From contig JAWKOC010000002.1 in assembly GCA_041391365.1 (NCBI GenBank), forward strand, positions 496,001 to 560,000: DNA of 64,000 bases, given 5' to 3'. The notes below the pieces were generated by a model. That model did no database searches. It was not told where the DNA came from and was given only the letters and a program-made list of their open reading frames with translations. This stretch comes from JAGRAX01 sp041391365 (GTDB lineage: Bacteria; Bdellovibrionota_G; JALEGL01; JAGRMV01). Made by a program: the position numbers and the translations under genes. This document shows, piece after piece, positions 55,618 through 63,588 of the stretch (positions within the stretch are counted from its first letter, which is position 1; every line of letters begins with the position of its first letter).

Positions 55618-56825
55618 ATGAAGGCCGCGGTTATGGAATCACTCTCGCTTGAAAAGCTTGAAAATATTATCATTTCATACATTTATGAAATCAGTTGGAA
55701 TCAAACCTGGGACGGACGAGCTCTGCCCCACGATGTTTTCAAATCCTACCTGTCTCATGTAGAAAAACTTTCCAATCTTTTTACCGTAGATCGCGGGCAG
55801 ATGGGAATTCGATATTTTCGAAAAAAAGAAAATCGAATCGCTTATTTTCTCTATTTTCACTTGGCCAATATGATGAGAACTCGGGCCATCATCACGGAAA
55901 TGAAAAAAAGAAAAGTATGGCCCAAACAAATCGATCATGTGATGGATTTGGGAACAGGTTCAGGAGCTTCCATCTGGGCATTCGGAGAGGAAATGTCTTC
56001 GATCAAAGACAAACCCAAGAGCATCTTGGCCTTGGACGAAGATCGTGCGATTCTCAAAGACGCGGAGAAACTTTGGACACTTTATGGTCAAGCCAGAGAG
56101 ATGGATCTGCCCGATCTTTCCTGTCATAAGGTTGATTTGCTCAGTCTCAAAGGGCTGGAGGCGCTTCATCTGAAAAAAAAATTGGACGTGATTTTTTGTT
56201 CCAATTTGGTCAATGAGTTTTCACTGATTTCTGAATCCGGAAAAATTTCTCTATTCCGTTACCTTGTGGACAGCCTGCTGAGTGATGATGGCGTATTGGT
56301 GATCATGGAACCTGCTTCCAAAGAAATTTCCAGAGATTTGATCCAACTTCGTGCGATGCTTTTGGATTGCATTGACATTCACATTCCTCTGCCTTGTTCG
56401 GGCACTCATGCATGTCCCCTGGTAGCTGATCGAGAGGACTGGTGTCATTTGATACGACCTGGGACATTCCTCCCATCAAGCACCGTCTGGAAAAAGAATT
56501 GCATCGCGATAGCTCTACTCTGAAGTATTCCTACATCGTGGTTCGAAAAGGCAAACAGGATGCAAAAAGACGATCCACCTATCGAGCACTGAGTCCCATG
56601 CTCAAACACGAAAAGGGTGGTCACTTTGTGGTGCTATGTTCTGATTTCGATACATTTTTGGTTCACAGCCCCAAGGGGGACAAAGAAACCAAATCAAAAA
56701 TCAAATCGATCACCCGAGGAGATTTGGTGCGTTTGAAAGACGTGGCCCAACCAACCGAGCAGCCCAGTGATCAGCACTCCCGTGAAATTCTGCTTGATCA
56801 GCACTCCATTGTAGAAATTCTCTAG
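55618..56825 (+). pseudogene. Rsm22-like rRNA methyltransferase, one frame break
   Basis: The first part (to about 56447) is a class I methyltransferase with VMDLGTGSGASIWAF and FCSNLVNEF. It ends with the cysteine cluster PCSGTHACPL...DWCH of Rsm22 proteins. There the frame changes at a TTT run (56448-56450). One missing T restores DWCHFDTTWDIPPIKHRLEK and the remaining 125 residues (KYSYIVVRKG, then a small C-terminal barrel). Repaired length is about 402 residues. Rsm22 homologues act on the small ribosomal subunit and carry an Fe-S cluster. The stop shares one base with the next gene's GTG. Confidence 0.75.
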
Positions 56826-57271
56826 TGTCTGCTTTGGATTCATCGTTGTCTTCTTCCAATCCACTCAAAGTTTCTGCTGGAGTGATTTTTACTCCTCAGA
56901 GACAGATTCTCGTGGGCAAGCGCAGACAATGGGATCGAGGCGGAGGTCTGTGGGAATTTCCTGGTGGAAAACTTGAACAGGAAGAAAATTTTCTTGAAGC
57001 TTTGGTACGAGAACTATCAGAGGAGTTGGAAAAAACCTTTACGAATGTTTTCCCTTTGCATGAGGCTCACTACGATTATCCAACCCACTCGGTGTGGATT
57101 GTTTTTTTTGGTTGCCCTGTTTCTTCACCATGGGAGGTAAAGTCCACGGCGCACGATGAGGTTCAATGGATGGAACTGTCTGAACTTTCCAGATTGGAAT
57201 TTTTGCAGGCCAATCAAGAACTGGTCAAAAAACTTCCAATTTTGCTTTCGCCGTTTACAACGACAGCTTGA
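56825..57271 (+). CDS. Nudix hydrolase (MutT-like)
   Basis: 148 residues from a GTG that overlaps the previous stop by one base. The Nudix box is complete: GKLEQEENFLEALVRELSEE. The segment RRQWDRGGGLWEFPGG before it is typical of MutT and related 8-oxo-dGTP or dinucleoside hydrolases. C-terminal part EVQWMELSELS also fits MutT. Substrate not proven. Its last 17 bases overlap the convergent PilZ gene. Confidence 0.88.
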   Translation: MSALDSSLSSSNPLKVSAGVIFTPQRQILVGKRRQWDRGGGLWEFPGGKLEQEENFLEALVRELSEELEKTFTNVFPLHEAHYDYPTHSVWIVFFGCPVSSPWEVKSTAHDEVQWMELSELSRLEFLQANQELVKKLPILLSPFTTTA

Positions 57272-57641
57272 GCGAAGAAATATATTCTTGGATCTTTTGC
57301 TCTTGTTCTTGCGAAACTTCCAAAAATTGCACGCCCATTCCTGTCCCATTGGGTTCTGCTTTGCCTGGCTGGATATAGGTCCATGCAACGCGGGCTTTGA
57401 GTGTAATGGGATCCTGTTGATCCGGAAGTGCGAACGAGATTTCCAACTGACTCCCCACCGCAGCTGGTTTGGGATGTTGAATGAACGCCCCCCCTTTGGA
57501 TAGGTTGGATAGTTTGCTCAAATAATACGGACCTAGACTCTTCAGATTCACATCGATTTTGACGGGGGTCCGAGTTCCACGTTTTCGACGCTCTTTATCA
57601 TCGACGTACATTGTTATAATGATAGCATAAATTCGCTTCAT
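57255..57641 (-). CDS. PilZ-domain c-di-GMP receptor candidate
   Basis: 128 residues from 57641; an ATG at 57611 (MYVDDKERRKR) may be the real start. Both PilZ motifs are visible: the Arg motif ERRKRGTRTPV and NLSKGGAFIQ, followed by GTGMGVQFLEV typical of the myxobacterial-type PilZ subgroup. It should bind c-di-GMP. The EAL protein at 59885-61192 could lower its ligand. It stands alone on the minus strand, convergent with the Nudix gene. Confidence 0.85.
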   Translation of the reverse strand: MKRIYAIIITMYVDDKERRKRGTRTPVKIDVNLKSLGPYYLSKLSNLSKGGAFIQHPKPAAVGSQLEISFALPDQQDPITLKARVAWTYIQPGKAEPNGTGMGVQFLEVSQEQEQKIQEYISSLKLSL

Positions 57642-57735
57642 GCCTTATTTTTTCTGTCGGAAAACTGTCCATGAAATCATTTTGTGTTAGTAAGAGACTT
57701 CGTCCGTTTGTAAAGCAACCCAAGAAGGAGAAAAC

Positions 57736-58653
57736 ATGGAAAAAGTGATCATCATTGGTTCGGGACCTGCTGGATTGACAGCCGCGTTGTACACGAGTCG
57801 AGCTCTTTTATCTCCCTTGATGATCGAAGGCTATGAAGCTGGTGGACAGCTCATGACCACGACGGAAGTAGAAAACTTCCCTGGGTTTCCTGCTGGAATC
57901 ATGGGGCCTGACTTGATGAAAAATTTTCGGGATCAGGCAGAGCGATTCGGAACCCGAATGATCACCAAAGATGTTACCAAGGTTGATTTTTCTCAAAAGC
58001 CATACAAGGTGTTTGTGGGAGACGAATGCTATCAGACAGAATCCGTGATCATTTCTACGGGAGCCAAAGCGAAACTTCTGGGCATTGATGGAGAAATGGG
58101 TTTGATGGGCAAAGGAGTTTCGACCTGTGCTACGTGTGATGGGGCTTTTTTTCGAGATCAGGAGTTGGCGATTGTGGGGGGTGGAGATACCGCCATGGAA
58201 GAAGCCATCTTTTTGACCCGTTTCGCCTCCAAAGTTACGGTGATTCACCGTCGAAGTGATCTTCGCGCTTCGCAAATCATGCAAGAAAAAGCTCGCAAAA
58301 ATCCCAAAATCGAATGGATATGGAATACCGTGGTCAAGCAAGCCCACGGGGAAAAAGAATTGGAATATCTGACCTTGGAAAACATCGTCGATCATTCCAC
58401 CTCAACCTTTGCATGTCAGGGCCTGTTTGTGGCCATTGGACATGAACCCAACTCCAAACTTTTTGAAGGTCAACTGACACTCAAAGACAATGGGTACATC
58501 ATGACCAAAGATGGATCCAAAACCAATCTGGAAGGTGTGTTTGCGTGCGGCGATGTTCAGGATGATGCCTACCGACAAGCGATTACGGCGGCGGGAAGTG
58601 GTTGCATGGCTGCGATTGATTGTGAACGTTATCTGGAAAGTCTCGAAGGATAG
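57736..58653 (+). CDS. trxB: Thioredoxin reductase
   Basis: 305 residues. FAD motif IGSGPAGLTAALY, redox pair CATC (STCATCDGAFF), NADPH motif GGGDTAMEEA with HRR for the 2'-phosphate, and GVFACGDVQD near the end. A strong ribosome-binding site (AAGGAG) precedes the ATG. It reduces thioredoxin with NADPH. Two bases separate it from a membrane protein gene, with which it forms an operon including the glycerophosphodiesterase. Confidence 0.96.
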   Translation: MEKVIIIGSGPAGLTAALYTSRALLSPLMIEGYEAGGQLMTTTEVENFPGFPAGIMGPDLMKNFRDQAERFGTRMITKDVTKVDFSQKPYKVFVGDECYQTESVIISTGAKAKLLGIDGEMGLMGKGVSTCATCDGAFFRDQELAIVGGGDTAMEEAIFLTRFASKVTVIHRRSDLRASQIMQEKARKNPKIEWIWNTVVKQAHGEKELEYLTLENIVDHSTSTFACQGLFVAIGHEPNSKLFEGQLTLKDNGYIMTKDGSKTNLEGVFACGDVQDDAYRQAITAAGSGCMAAIDCERYLESLEG

Positions 58654-58655
58654 CG

Positions 58656-59132
58656 ATGAAACCCCTCGCTTGGACGTATCTTAGCCTTGGGGCCATTTTT
58701 GGGCTGCTACTCATTGAACTCTTGTCTTCCTTTGGTGTATTTGGGCAACACATTGAGTGGAGTCCAGTTGTAGCTTCTCTGTTGATGGGGTGGTGGGGAG
58801 TGCTGGTCTGGAATTTTTTTCAAATCCGCAAGCAGATCCATCTTGCACCTGTCGATGGTGTAGACACAAAAGAAAAAGTAGACTTGCACAAAAGAGTTTC
58901 CAAACATTTGATCAGTTTGGGTTTGGGAGGAGCGTTTTTGCTTCTGATGGTGTTGACAGGCTTTTTGGCTCAGCGAGGATGGTTGGCAAGCTATCATCAG
59001 TCTTTTGGTATGATCGGTGTGGTGGTGCTGGTTCATACGTTGACCAAAACCTTGAACGTTTCGATGAGACTTCGTAGTCATTGGGTTGATGCATCTCGAG
59101 AAATGGAGGGAAACAAACATGGCGAGTCCTAA
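58656..59132 (+). CDS. Four-helix membrane protein
   Basis: 158 residues with four hydrophobic helices (about 5-28, 35-55, 88-108, 118-135) and a charged loop (DTKEKVDLHKRVSKH). Histidines in the loop and helix 3-4 (HLISLGLGG, YHQSFGM, VHTLTK) recall heme-binding four-helix membrane proteins such as DUF4079 or cytochrome b561-like proteins. This is a resemblance only. It lies between trxB and the glycerophosphodiesterase and overlaps the latter by 14 bases. Confidence 0.65.
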   Translation: MKPLAWTYLSLGAIFGLLLIELLSSFGVFGQHIEWSPVVASLLMGWWGVLVWNFFQIRKQIHLAPVDGVDTKEKVDLHKRVSKHLISLGLGGAFLLLMVLTGFLAQRGWLASYHQSFGMIGVVVLVHTLTKTLNVSMRLRSHWVDASREMEGNKHGES

Positions 59133-59865
59133 AACATTTCAATTGATTGGTCATCGTGGGTTTCCCGCGATGGCGCCGGAAAACACTTTGAGTTCTATCG
59201 ATCTGGCCATAGAGGCAGAGGCTGACATGATCGAGATTGACGTGAGTTTTACACGCGACAAAAAAATTGTGGTCATTCATGATGATACTCTTCAACGCAC
59301 CACCAATGGCAAAGGAAAAGTTCGAGACATGAATTGGTCTGTCATTGAAAAACTGGACGCTGGGTCATGGTTTTCCGAAGAATTTGAAGGCGAGGGGGTT
59401 CCTCTGCTGAAAGACGTATTGGAAAAAGTAGCTTTGAGCCAGATGCCTCTGAACATCGAAATCAAAAGCGAATCTGTTGGATCAGAACTTTCTGGAGGGA
59501 TTGAAGAGCAGGTTTTGGAGATGGTTCGCCGCGAATATCAATTGAAGCAAGTTGTATTCTCATCTTTTTCGTCGCTGGCCGTTCGGCGGATCAAACAATT
59601 GGAGCCCCATTCCAGTAGTGCGTTGATCTTGGAACATGAACTCTCACAAGATCCAATGTATTTGATTCAAGACTTGTCGATCGACGCCATTCACATGAAT
59701 CAAAAAAAAACCACTTCATCACACGTGGAAGTATGCAAACAAGCTGGACTCACGGTCCGATGTTACACGGTCAATGATCCGAGGCGCATGCAGGATTTGC
59801 GAAACATGGGGGTTGATGGAATTTTTACAGATGATTTGTCCCTGATGAAAGCCGCAATCTCTTAA
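59119..59865 (+). CDS. Glycerophosphodiester phosphodiesterase (GDPD/UgpQ type)
   Basis: About 248 residues from the ATG at 59119, with GGAGGG upstream. GDPD motifs: IGHRGFPAMAPENTLSS (catalytic His and Glu), EIDVSFTRDKKIVVIHDDTLQRTT trimmed to IVVIHDDTLQRTT, LNIEIKS, and GIFTDD at the end. No signal peptide, so it is cytoplasmic like UgpQ, releasing glycerol-3-phosphate from glycerophosphodiesters. Last gene of the trxB operon. Confidence 0.9.
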   Translation: MASPKTFQLIGHRGFPAMAPENTLSSIDLAIEAEADMIEIDVSFTRDKKIVVIHDDTLQRTTNGKGKVRDMNWSVIEKLDAGSWFSEEFEGEGVPLLKDVLEKVALSQMPLNIEIKSESVGSELSGGIEEQVLEMVRREYQLKQVVFSSFSSLAVRRIKQLEPHSSSALILEHELSQDPMYLIQDLSIDAIHMNQKKTTSSHVEVCKQAGLTVRCYTVNDPRRMQDLRNMGVDGIFTDDLSLMKAAIS

Positions 59866-59884
59866 GGCATAGAGAGTTTTTGGT

Positions 59885-61192
59885 TTACCAGTCTTGAATT
59901 TCGGGGAAGGGAAGCCCTGGACGAGCAAAGAAATAACCTTGTGCATAGTCGATGCCCAGCTCTTCGACAACTTCCAAATCGCTTTTCGACTCAATGCCCT
60001 CTGCGATGGTTTTGGCACCGATAGACTTGGATAGCACATGCAAGGCATAGAGCATTTCTTTTTTTGCAGTACTCTGATGAATGCCACGAATGATGGAAGC
60101 ATCGATTTTCACAAATTCAGGCTTAAGTTCCATGATGGCCTCAAGACTGGAATATCCTGCGCCCACATCGTCGATGGCAATGCGAATACCCTCGTTGGTG
60201 TAATGAGTGATGGCTTTTCGAAAATGATTGAAATGTTCAATGGCATTTTTTTCTGTGATTTCAAACACAACGTCTTCAATGGGAATGCCATTCTTTTCCA
60301 AAAATTTCACAAAGGCTTTGGCATTGAATTCAGGATCAAAAATCAGATTGGGAAATGTATTCACAAAAAGTTTTCGCCCGGGTTTTTTTCCTTTGGCGTT
60401 GATGATGGCTTTTTTTCTACACAACCGATCCAAATCGAACAGCAAACCAATCTCTTCAGCCAAGGTAAACAAAATTACGGGAGATTCAATTTCAGAATTT
60501 TTGGGACCTCGTGAAAGTGCCTCGTACCCAAAAATCTCATGAGTCTTGATTTCTACAATGGGTTGATACAGTGAGACCACTTTTTCTTCCAAAATGATCT
60601 TTTGAAAGCGCCCTCGGTTTTTCAACTCATTTTGAGAGTTTTGCAAAGCTGCAATGGTTTTGGCTTCGTCCACCAAATTGAAAATTGTTCTTCGAGGATG
60701 GATCATGGGATTGTACACGGCCAAAGAATAGCCCACATTGATTTTGGGCAGCCGATTGAGATAATTGTACAAATCCAAAAACAAGGTTTGATAAAGATAG
60801 CTTTGAACTCTTTCGCACACCATCTCCACATCTTCTTTGTACAGAACATGATCTGGATTTTCATCGCGGGGTTCAAAAAGGAAAATCACGTAGGAATATC
60901 CCTGCACTTCGGTCAAGGCTACAATGTCATTTTTCCGAATGACCACACCTTGCATGCTCAATAGAGCACGAGCCACCTTGGCCATGACACTGTCAAAAAA
61001 GGTCGAGCCAAACTTGTCTTCAATGGTCGCGAGCTGTGTGCCATCTACATACAGGACCCCCAGCGAGTTTTCTTTCATCAAGGCTTCTTCTAGCTCGGGA
61101 AGGAAAACAAGATAGCTAGACAGGTTTCGTTGGTCATCGATCAAACGATTTTTAAAGTTCCGATTCAATGCTTCTAGTGTACTGAAATCCAA
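59885..61192 (-). CDS. EAL-domain c-di-GMP phosphodiesterase with degenerate GGDEF
   Basis: 435 residues. The N-terminal 190 residues look like a GGDEF domain whose signature is lost (GYSYVIFL at the place of GGDEF). The C-terminal EAL domain keeps the catalytic set: YEALSRGP, KLFVNTFPN, EITEKNAI, AIDDVGAGYSSL, FVKIDAS, IAEGIES and YAQGYFFARP. It should degrade c-di-GMP. Two PilZ proteins in the window may read the same signal. No membrane or sensor domain is visible. It is convergent with the trxB operon. Confidence 0.93.
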   Translation of the reverse strand: MDFSTLEALNRNFKNRLIDDQRNLSSYLVFLPELEEALMKENSLGVLYVDGTQLATIEDKFGSTFFDSVMAKVARALLSMQGVVIRKNDIVALTEVQGYSYVIFLFEPRDENPDHVLYKEDVEMVCERVQSYLYQTLFLDLYNYLNRLPKINVGYSLAVYNPMIHPRRTIFNLVDEAKTIAALQNSQNELKNRGRFQKIILEEKVVSLYQPIVEIKTHEIFGYEALSRGPKNSEIESPVILFTLAEEIGLLFDLDRLCRKKAIINAKGKKPGRKLFVNTFPNLIFDPEFNAKAFVKFLEKNGIPIEDVVFEITEKNAIEHFNHFRKAITHYTNEGIRIAIDDVGAGYSSLEAIMELKPEFVKIDASIIRGIHQSTAKKEMLYALHVLSKSIGAKTIAEGIESKSDLEVVEELGIDYAQGYFFARPGLPFPEIQDW

Positions 61193-61274
61193 AAAATTTG
61201 TCGAACAAAAAGAAGTGCTTAGGTCTAGGCAACCAAGGATGAAAAGGCCTGCGCCTTGTGTCTAGAATAGAATC

Positions 61275-61856
61275 TTATTCCATCACAATGGAGTGACGAA
61301 AACAGTCCACCAGATGATCATTGACCATGCCTGTCGCCTGCATGAAGGCATAGCAGATGGTGCTTCCCACAAAGGAACACCCTCGCTTTTTGAGGTCTTT
61401 GCTCATTCGATCACTCTCTTCGGTTTTGCCGGGAACTTTTTTCAGGGTTGCGCATTTGTGGTCAATGGTTTGGCCGCCCACAAATGACCATATGTATTGA
61501 TCAAAACTTTTGAATTCTTTCTGAATGGCGAGAACGGCTTTCGCATTTTTTCGCACGGAAAAAACTTTGAGGCGATTGCGTACAATGCCCGGATTGGTCA
61601 AGATTTTTTCAAGCGACGCGTCAGTCATGCGAGCGACTTTTTCAATCTCAAAGTTTTTGAACAGGTTTCGGTAGTTTTCTCGTTTTCCAAGAATGGTTTC
61701 CCAGCTCAATCCCGCCTGAGCCCCTTCCAAAATCAGCATTTCGAATAGTTTTCGATCATTGTGGACAGGTACGCCCCACTCTTGATCGTGGTATTGGATG
61801 TAGGCCGGGTTCGATTCCTTGGCCCATGGACAACGTGTGACAACAGCTCTCGACAT
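61275..61856 (-). CDS. tag: DNA-3-methyladenine glycosylase I
   Basis: 193 residues. Tag hallmarks: RCPWAKESNPAYIQYHDQEWG trimmed to YHDQEWGVPVHNDRKLFEML, with zinc ligands Cys and His here and HLVDCFRH at the end; LEGAQAGLSWETIL and NPGIVRNRLKV line the pocket. It removes 3-methyladenine from alkylated DNA. The start lies about 50 bases from the metal-operon promoter on the other strand. Confidence 0.95.
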   Translation of the reverse strand: MSRAVVTRCPWAKESNPAYIQYHDQEWGVPVHNDRKLFEMLILEGAQAGLSWETILGKRENYRNLFKNFEIEKVARMTDASLEKILTNPGIVRNRLKVFSVRKNAKAVLAIQKEFKSFDQYIWSFVGGQTIDHKCATLKKVPGKTEESDRMSKDLKKRGCSFVGSTICYAFMQATGMVNDHLVDCFRHSIVME

Positions 61857-61905
61857 AGGAAAAACATCATAGATTTGTGGGGTATAAGGTCAAGAAAACC
61901 TCCCC

Positions 61906-61950
61906 TTGAAAAATGCATTCTTTTAGCATACCCTATAGGGGTATGCTAAA
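61906..61950 (+). promoter_or_regulatory. Promoter and CsoR-like operator palindrome
   Basis: A perfect 12-bp inverted repeat, TTTAGCATACCC (61922-61933) and GGGTATGCTAAA (61939-61950), with a 5-base centre TATAG. Its core ATACCC-TATAG-GGGTAT resembles CsoR/RcnR/FrmR family operators (TACCC...GGGTA). A sigma-70-like promoter overlaps it: TTGAAA (61906-61911), 17-base spacer, TACCCT (61929-61934). The expected transcription start (about 61941) is two bases before the ATG at 61943, so the first mRNA would be nearly leaderless. The regulator is probably the CsoR-like protein encoded at the end of the operon. Confidence 0.7.
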
Positions 61951-62583
61951 GTTCTCCCTTCTATTCACATTTTTGATTTGCTGGGCCATCAGTGTGAACA
62001 TCTGGGCTCATCCTGTATCCTATGAGGGGTCTTTGCCCGTGACGTTCAATTCAGCTCCCAGGATGTCAGAAATCCAGGCTGTATATTCTTTGAAATACTG
62101 GTTTGCACTTGGAGCTCACAGTTTTTTTCTTCGCCAAGGTTCGGGAGATCGATATGCCTCGTATGCCAAAGCCAACCTGTTGGCCAAAAGATGGAATCTT
62201 ACCGATGCTCAAGGGAATTTATATTTATGGGGTGGTGTAGGTTCGTGGTGGCAAGATGGTGCGGTGCCCTCATATTTGACGGGAGGCCAAGTTGATTTTG
62301 AAACCCAGCGGCTTTTTCTTTCATCACTGATTCAACATGCATGGAATCAAAACCGGGGAGACTTTCAAACGATCAAAGGTAGAGTGGGTGTTGCGCCTTA
62401 TGTTGCTGACTTTGACGAAGTTCAAACATGGTTCATGGTGCGGTAGAGCACTCCAAGGCTTTTGATGATTCTTGGATGGTGACACCCTTGTTGAGATTTT
62501 TTTATCGAAATGTTCTTTGGGAAATTGGTAGCTCAACTCAAGGAGATTATTGGTTGTCACTCATGGCACATTTTGATGTGTAA
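61943..62583 (+). pseudogene. Outer membrane protein of the metal operon, one frame break
   Basis: Read to 62446 it has a signal peptide (LLFTFLICWAISVNIWA) and beta strands (YWFALGAHSFFLRQG, LYLWGGVGSWWQDG). The frame then hits a stop at QTWFMVR. One missing G in GG (62437-62438) gives ...GAVEHSKAFDDSW, more strands (LLRFFYRNVLWEIG, YWLSLMAHFDV) and a stop at 62583, 12 bases before the MerP-like gene. Repaired length about 213 residues. The strand pattern suggests an outer-membrane or periplasmic barrel. The start inside the operator is chosen from the promoter position; 61913 is an alternative. The function is not recognised. Confidence 0.65.
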
Positions 62584-62595
62584 GAAAGGAACAAA

Positions 62596-62931
62596 ATGAA
62601 TATCAAAAAATCAGCAATGCATCTTATGATTTTGGGGGCGATTCTTTTTTCAGGGAGCTTCGCATGGGCGGAACAATACAAGGTAAAGGTTCAGGGAATG
62701 GTCTGTGCTCTTTGTGCCCAGGGAATTGAGAAAAAATTATCCAAGGAGTTTGGCAAGGAGCTCAAAAATGTGGATGTAGACTTGAATCACAAAATCGTGT
62801 CCATAGACTTTGAAAAAGAAGAGGAAAAAGAGCGAATTAAAAAGGCGATTGAAAAAGCTGGATATGCAGTAACATCAATAGAAAAAATCCCCGATCAGAC
62901 TCCAGCCTCCAATGGAGAAAAAAATCAATGA
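62596..62931 (+). CDS. MerP-like periplasmic heavy-metal-binding protein
   Basis: 111 residues: signal peptide (LGAILFSGSFAWA), then a heavy-metal-associated (HMA) domain with the CxxC metal site in GMVCALCAQGIEKKL and the DVDLNHKIVSIDF strand. Such proteins carry Hg(II), Cu(I) or similar thiophilic ions. The ALC between the cysteines differs from MerP's TAC/AAC, so the metal is open. A good ribosome-binding site (AAAGGAAC) precedes it. Its stop overlaps the MerT-like start (ATGA). Confidence 0.88.
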   Translation: MNIKKSAMHLMILGAILFSGSFAWAEQYKVKVQGMVCALCAQGIEKKLSKEFGKELKNVDVDLNHKIVSIDFEKEEEKERIKKAIEKAGYAVTSIEKIPDQTPASNGEKNQ

Positions 62932-63290
62932 GAAAGCTAGCATCCATCGTATCATTGTTTGCGTCTTCGGGGACACTCTTGTGCTGTGCTTTGCCATCTT
63001 TGTTGGTTTTGGCAGGGGCAGGGGCGAGTGTTGCAGGATTGATCTCTGCGTTTCCTCAGATCACAGGGCTTTCCGAAAACAAAAGCTGGGTTTTTGGAAT
63101 CGGGGCGGTGATGCTTTTGGTGGCGGGTGGACTGCAGTGGTCCTCGAGAAATAGGATGTGTCCATCGGATGAACAGCAAAAAGAAGCGTGTGACACCAGT
63201 CGAAAAGGGTCGATGATCGTATACTGGGTTTCTCTAGCTTTTTATCTTGTGGGTGTTTTTGTAAGTTTTGTTTTGCCTAGGTTCGTATGA
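62928..63290 (+). CDS. MerT-like inner membrane metal transporter
   Basis: 120 residues with three membrane helices. The first helix bears the vicinal cysteines GTLLCCALPSLLVL, as in MerT. A cytoplasmic loop holds two more cysteines (RMCPSDEQQKEACDT), also as in MerT. MerT moves Hg(II) inward from MerP. The downstream partner here is a CsoR-like regulator, and no mercuric reductase is near, so the ion could be copper or another. Overlaps both neighbours by 4 bases. Confidence 0.85.
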   Translation: MRKLASIVSLFASSGTLLCCALPSLLVLAGAGASVAGLISAFPQITGLSENKSWVFGIGAVMLLVAGGLQWSSRNRMCPSDEQQKEACDTSRKGSMIVYWVSLAFYLVGVFVSFVLPRFV

Positions 63291-63565
63291 TGAAACATCC
63301 AGAACATCGCAATCAATTGAAGCAGTTGAACCGAATCATCGGACAATTGCAAGGTGTGAAAAAAATGATCGAGGAAGGTCGGTACTGCATGGACATTTTG
63401 ATGCAGGCCAAAGCCGCTGAATCTTCACTTCGTTCGTTGGAAAGAAAAATTTTAGACACTCACTTGCATGGGTGTGTGTATCAAGCTTTTTCGCAGCCAT
63501 TGAGTCAAACAGAAGCTGAAAAAAAGATCGAGGAGATTTCCTCGTTTTTGAAAACGTTTCGATAG
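63287..63565 (+). CDS. CsoR/RcnR-family metal-sensing repressor
   Basis: 92 residues, all-helical. Family signature: LKQLNRIIGQLQGVKKMIEE, RYCMDILMQAKAAESSL and ILDTHLHGCV. The ligand set Cys (RYC), His (THL) and Cys (HGC) equals the Cu(I) triad of CsoR. It should bind the palindrome at 61922-61950 and repress its own operon until the metal arrives. The start overlaps the MerT-like stop; 63290 is an alternative ATG. Confidence 0.92.
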   Translation: MMKHPEHRNQLKQLNRIIGQLQGVKKMIEEGRYCMDILMQAKAAESSLRSLERKILDTHLHGCVYQAFSQPLSQTEAEKKIEEISSFLKTFR

Positions 63566-63588
63566 ATTTTTTGTGGAATGATCGAGGC

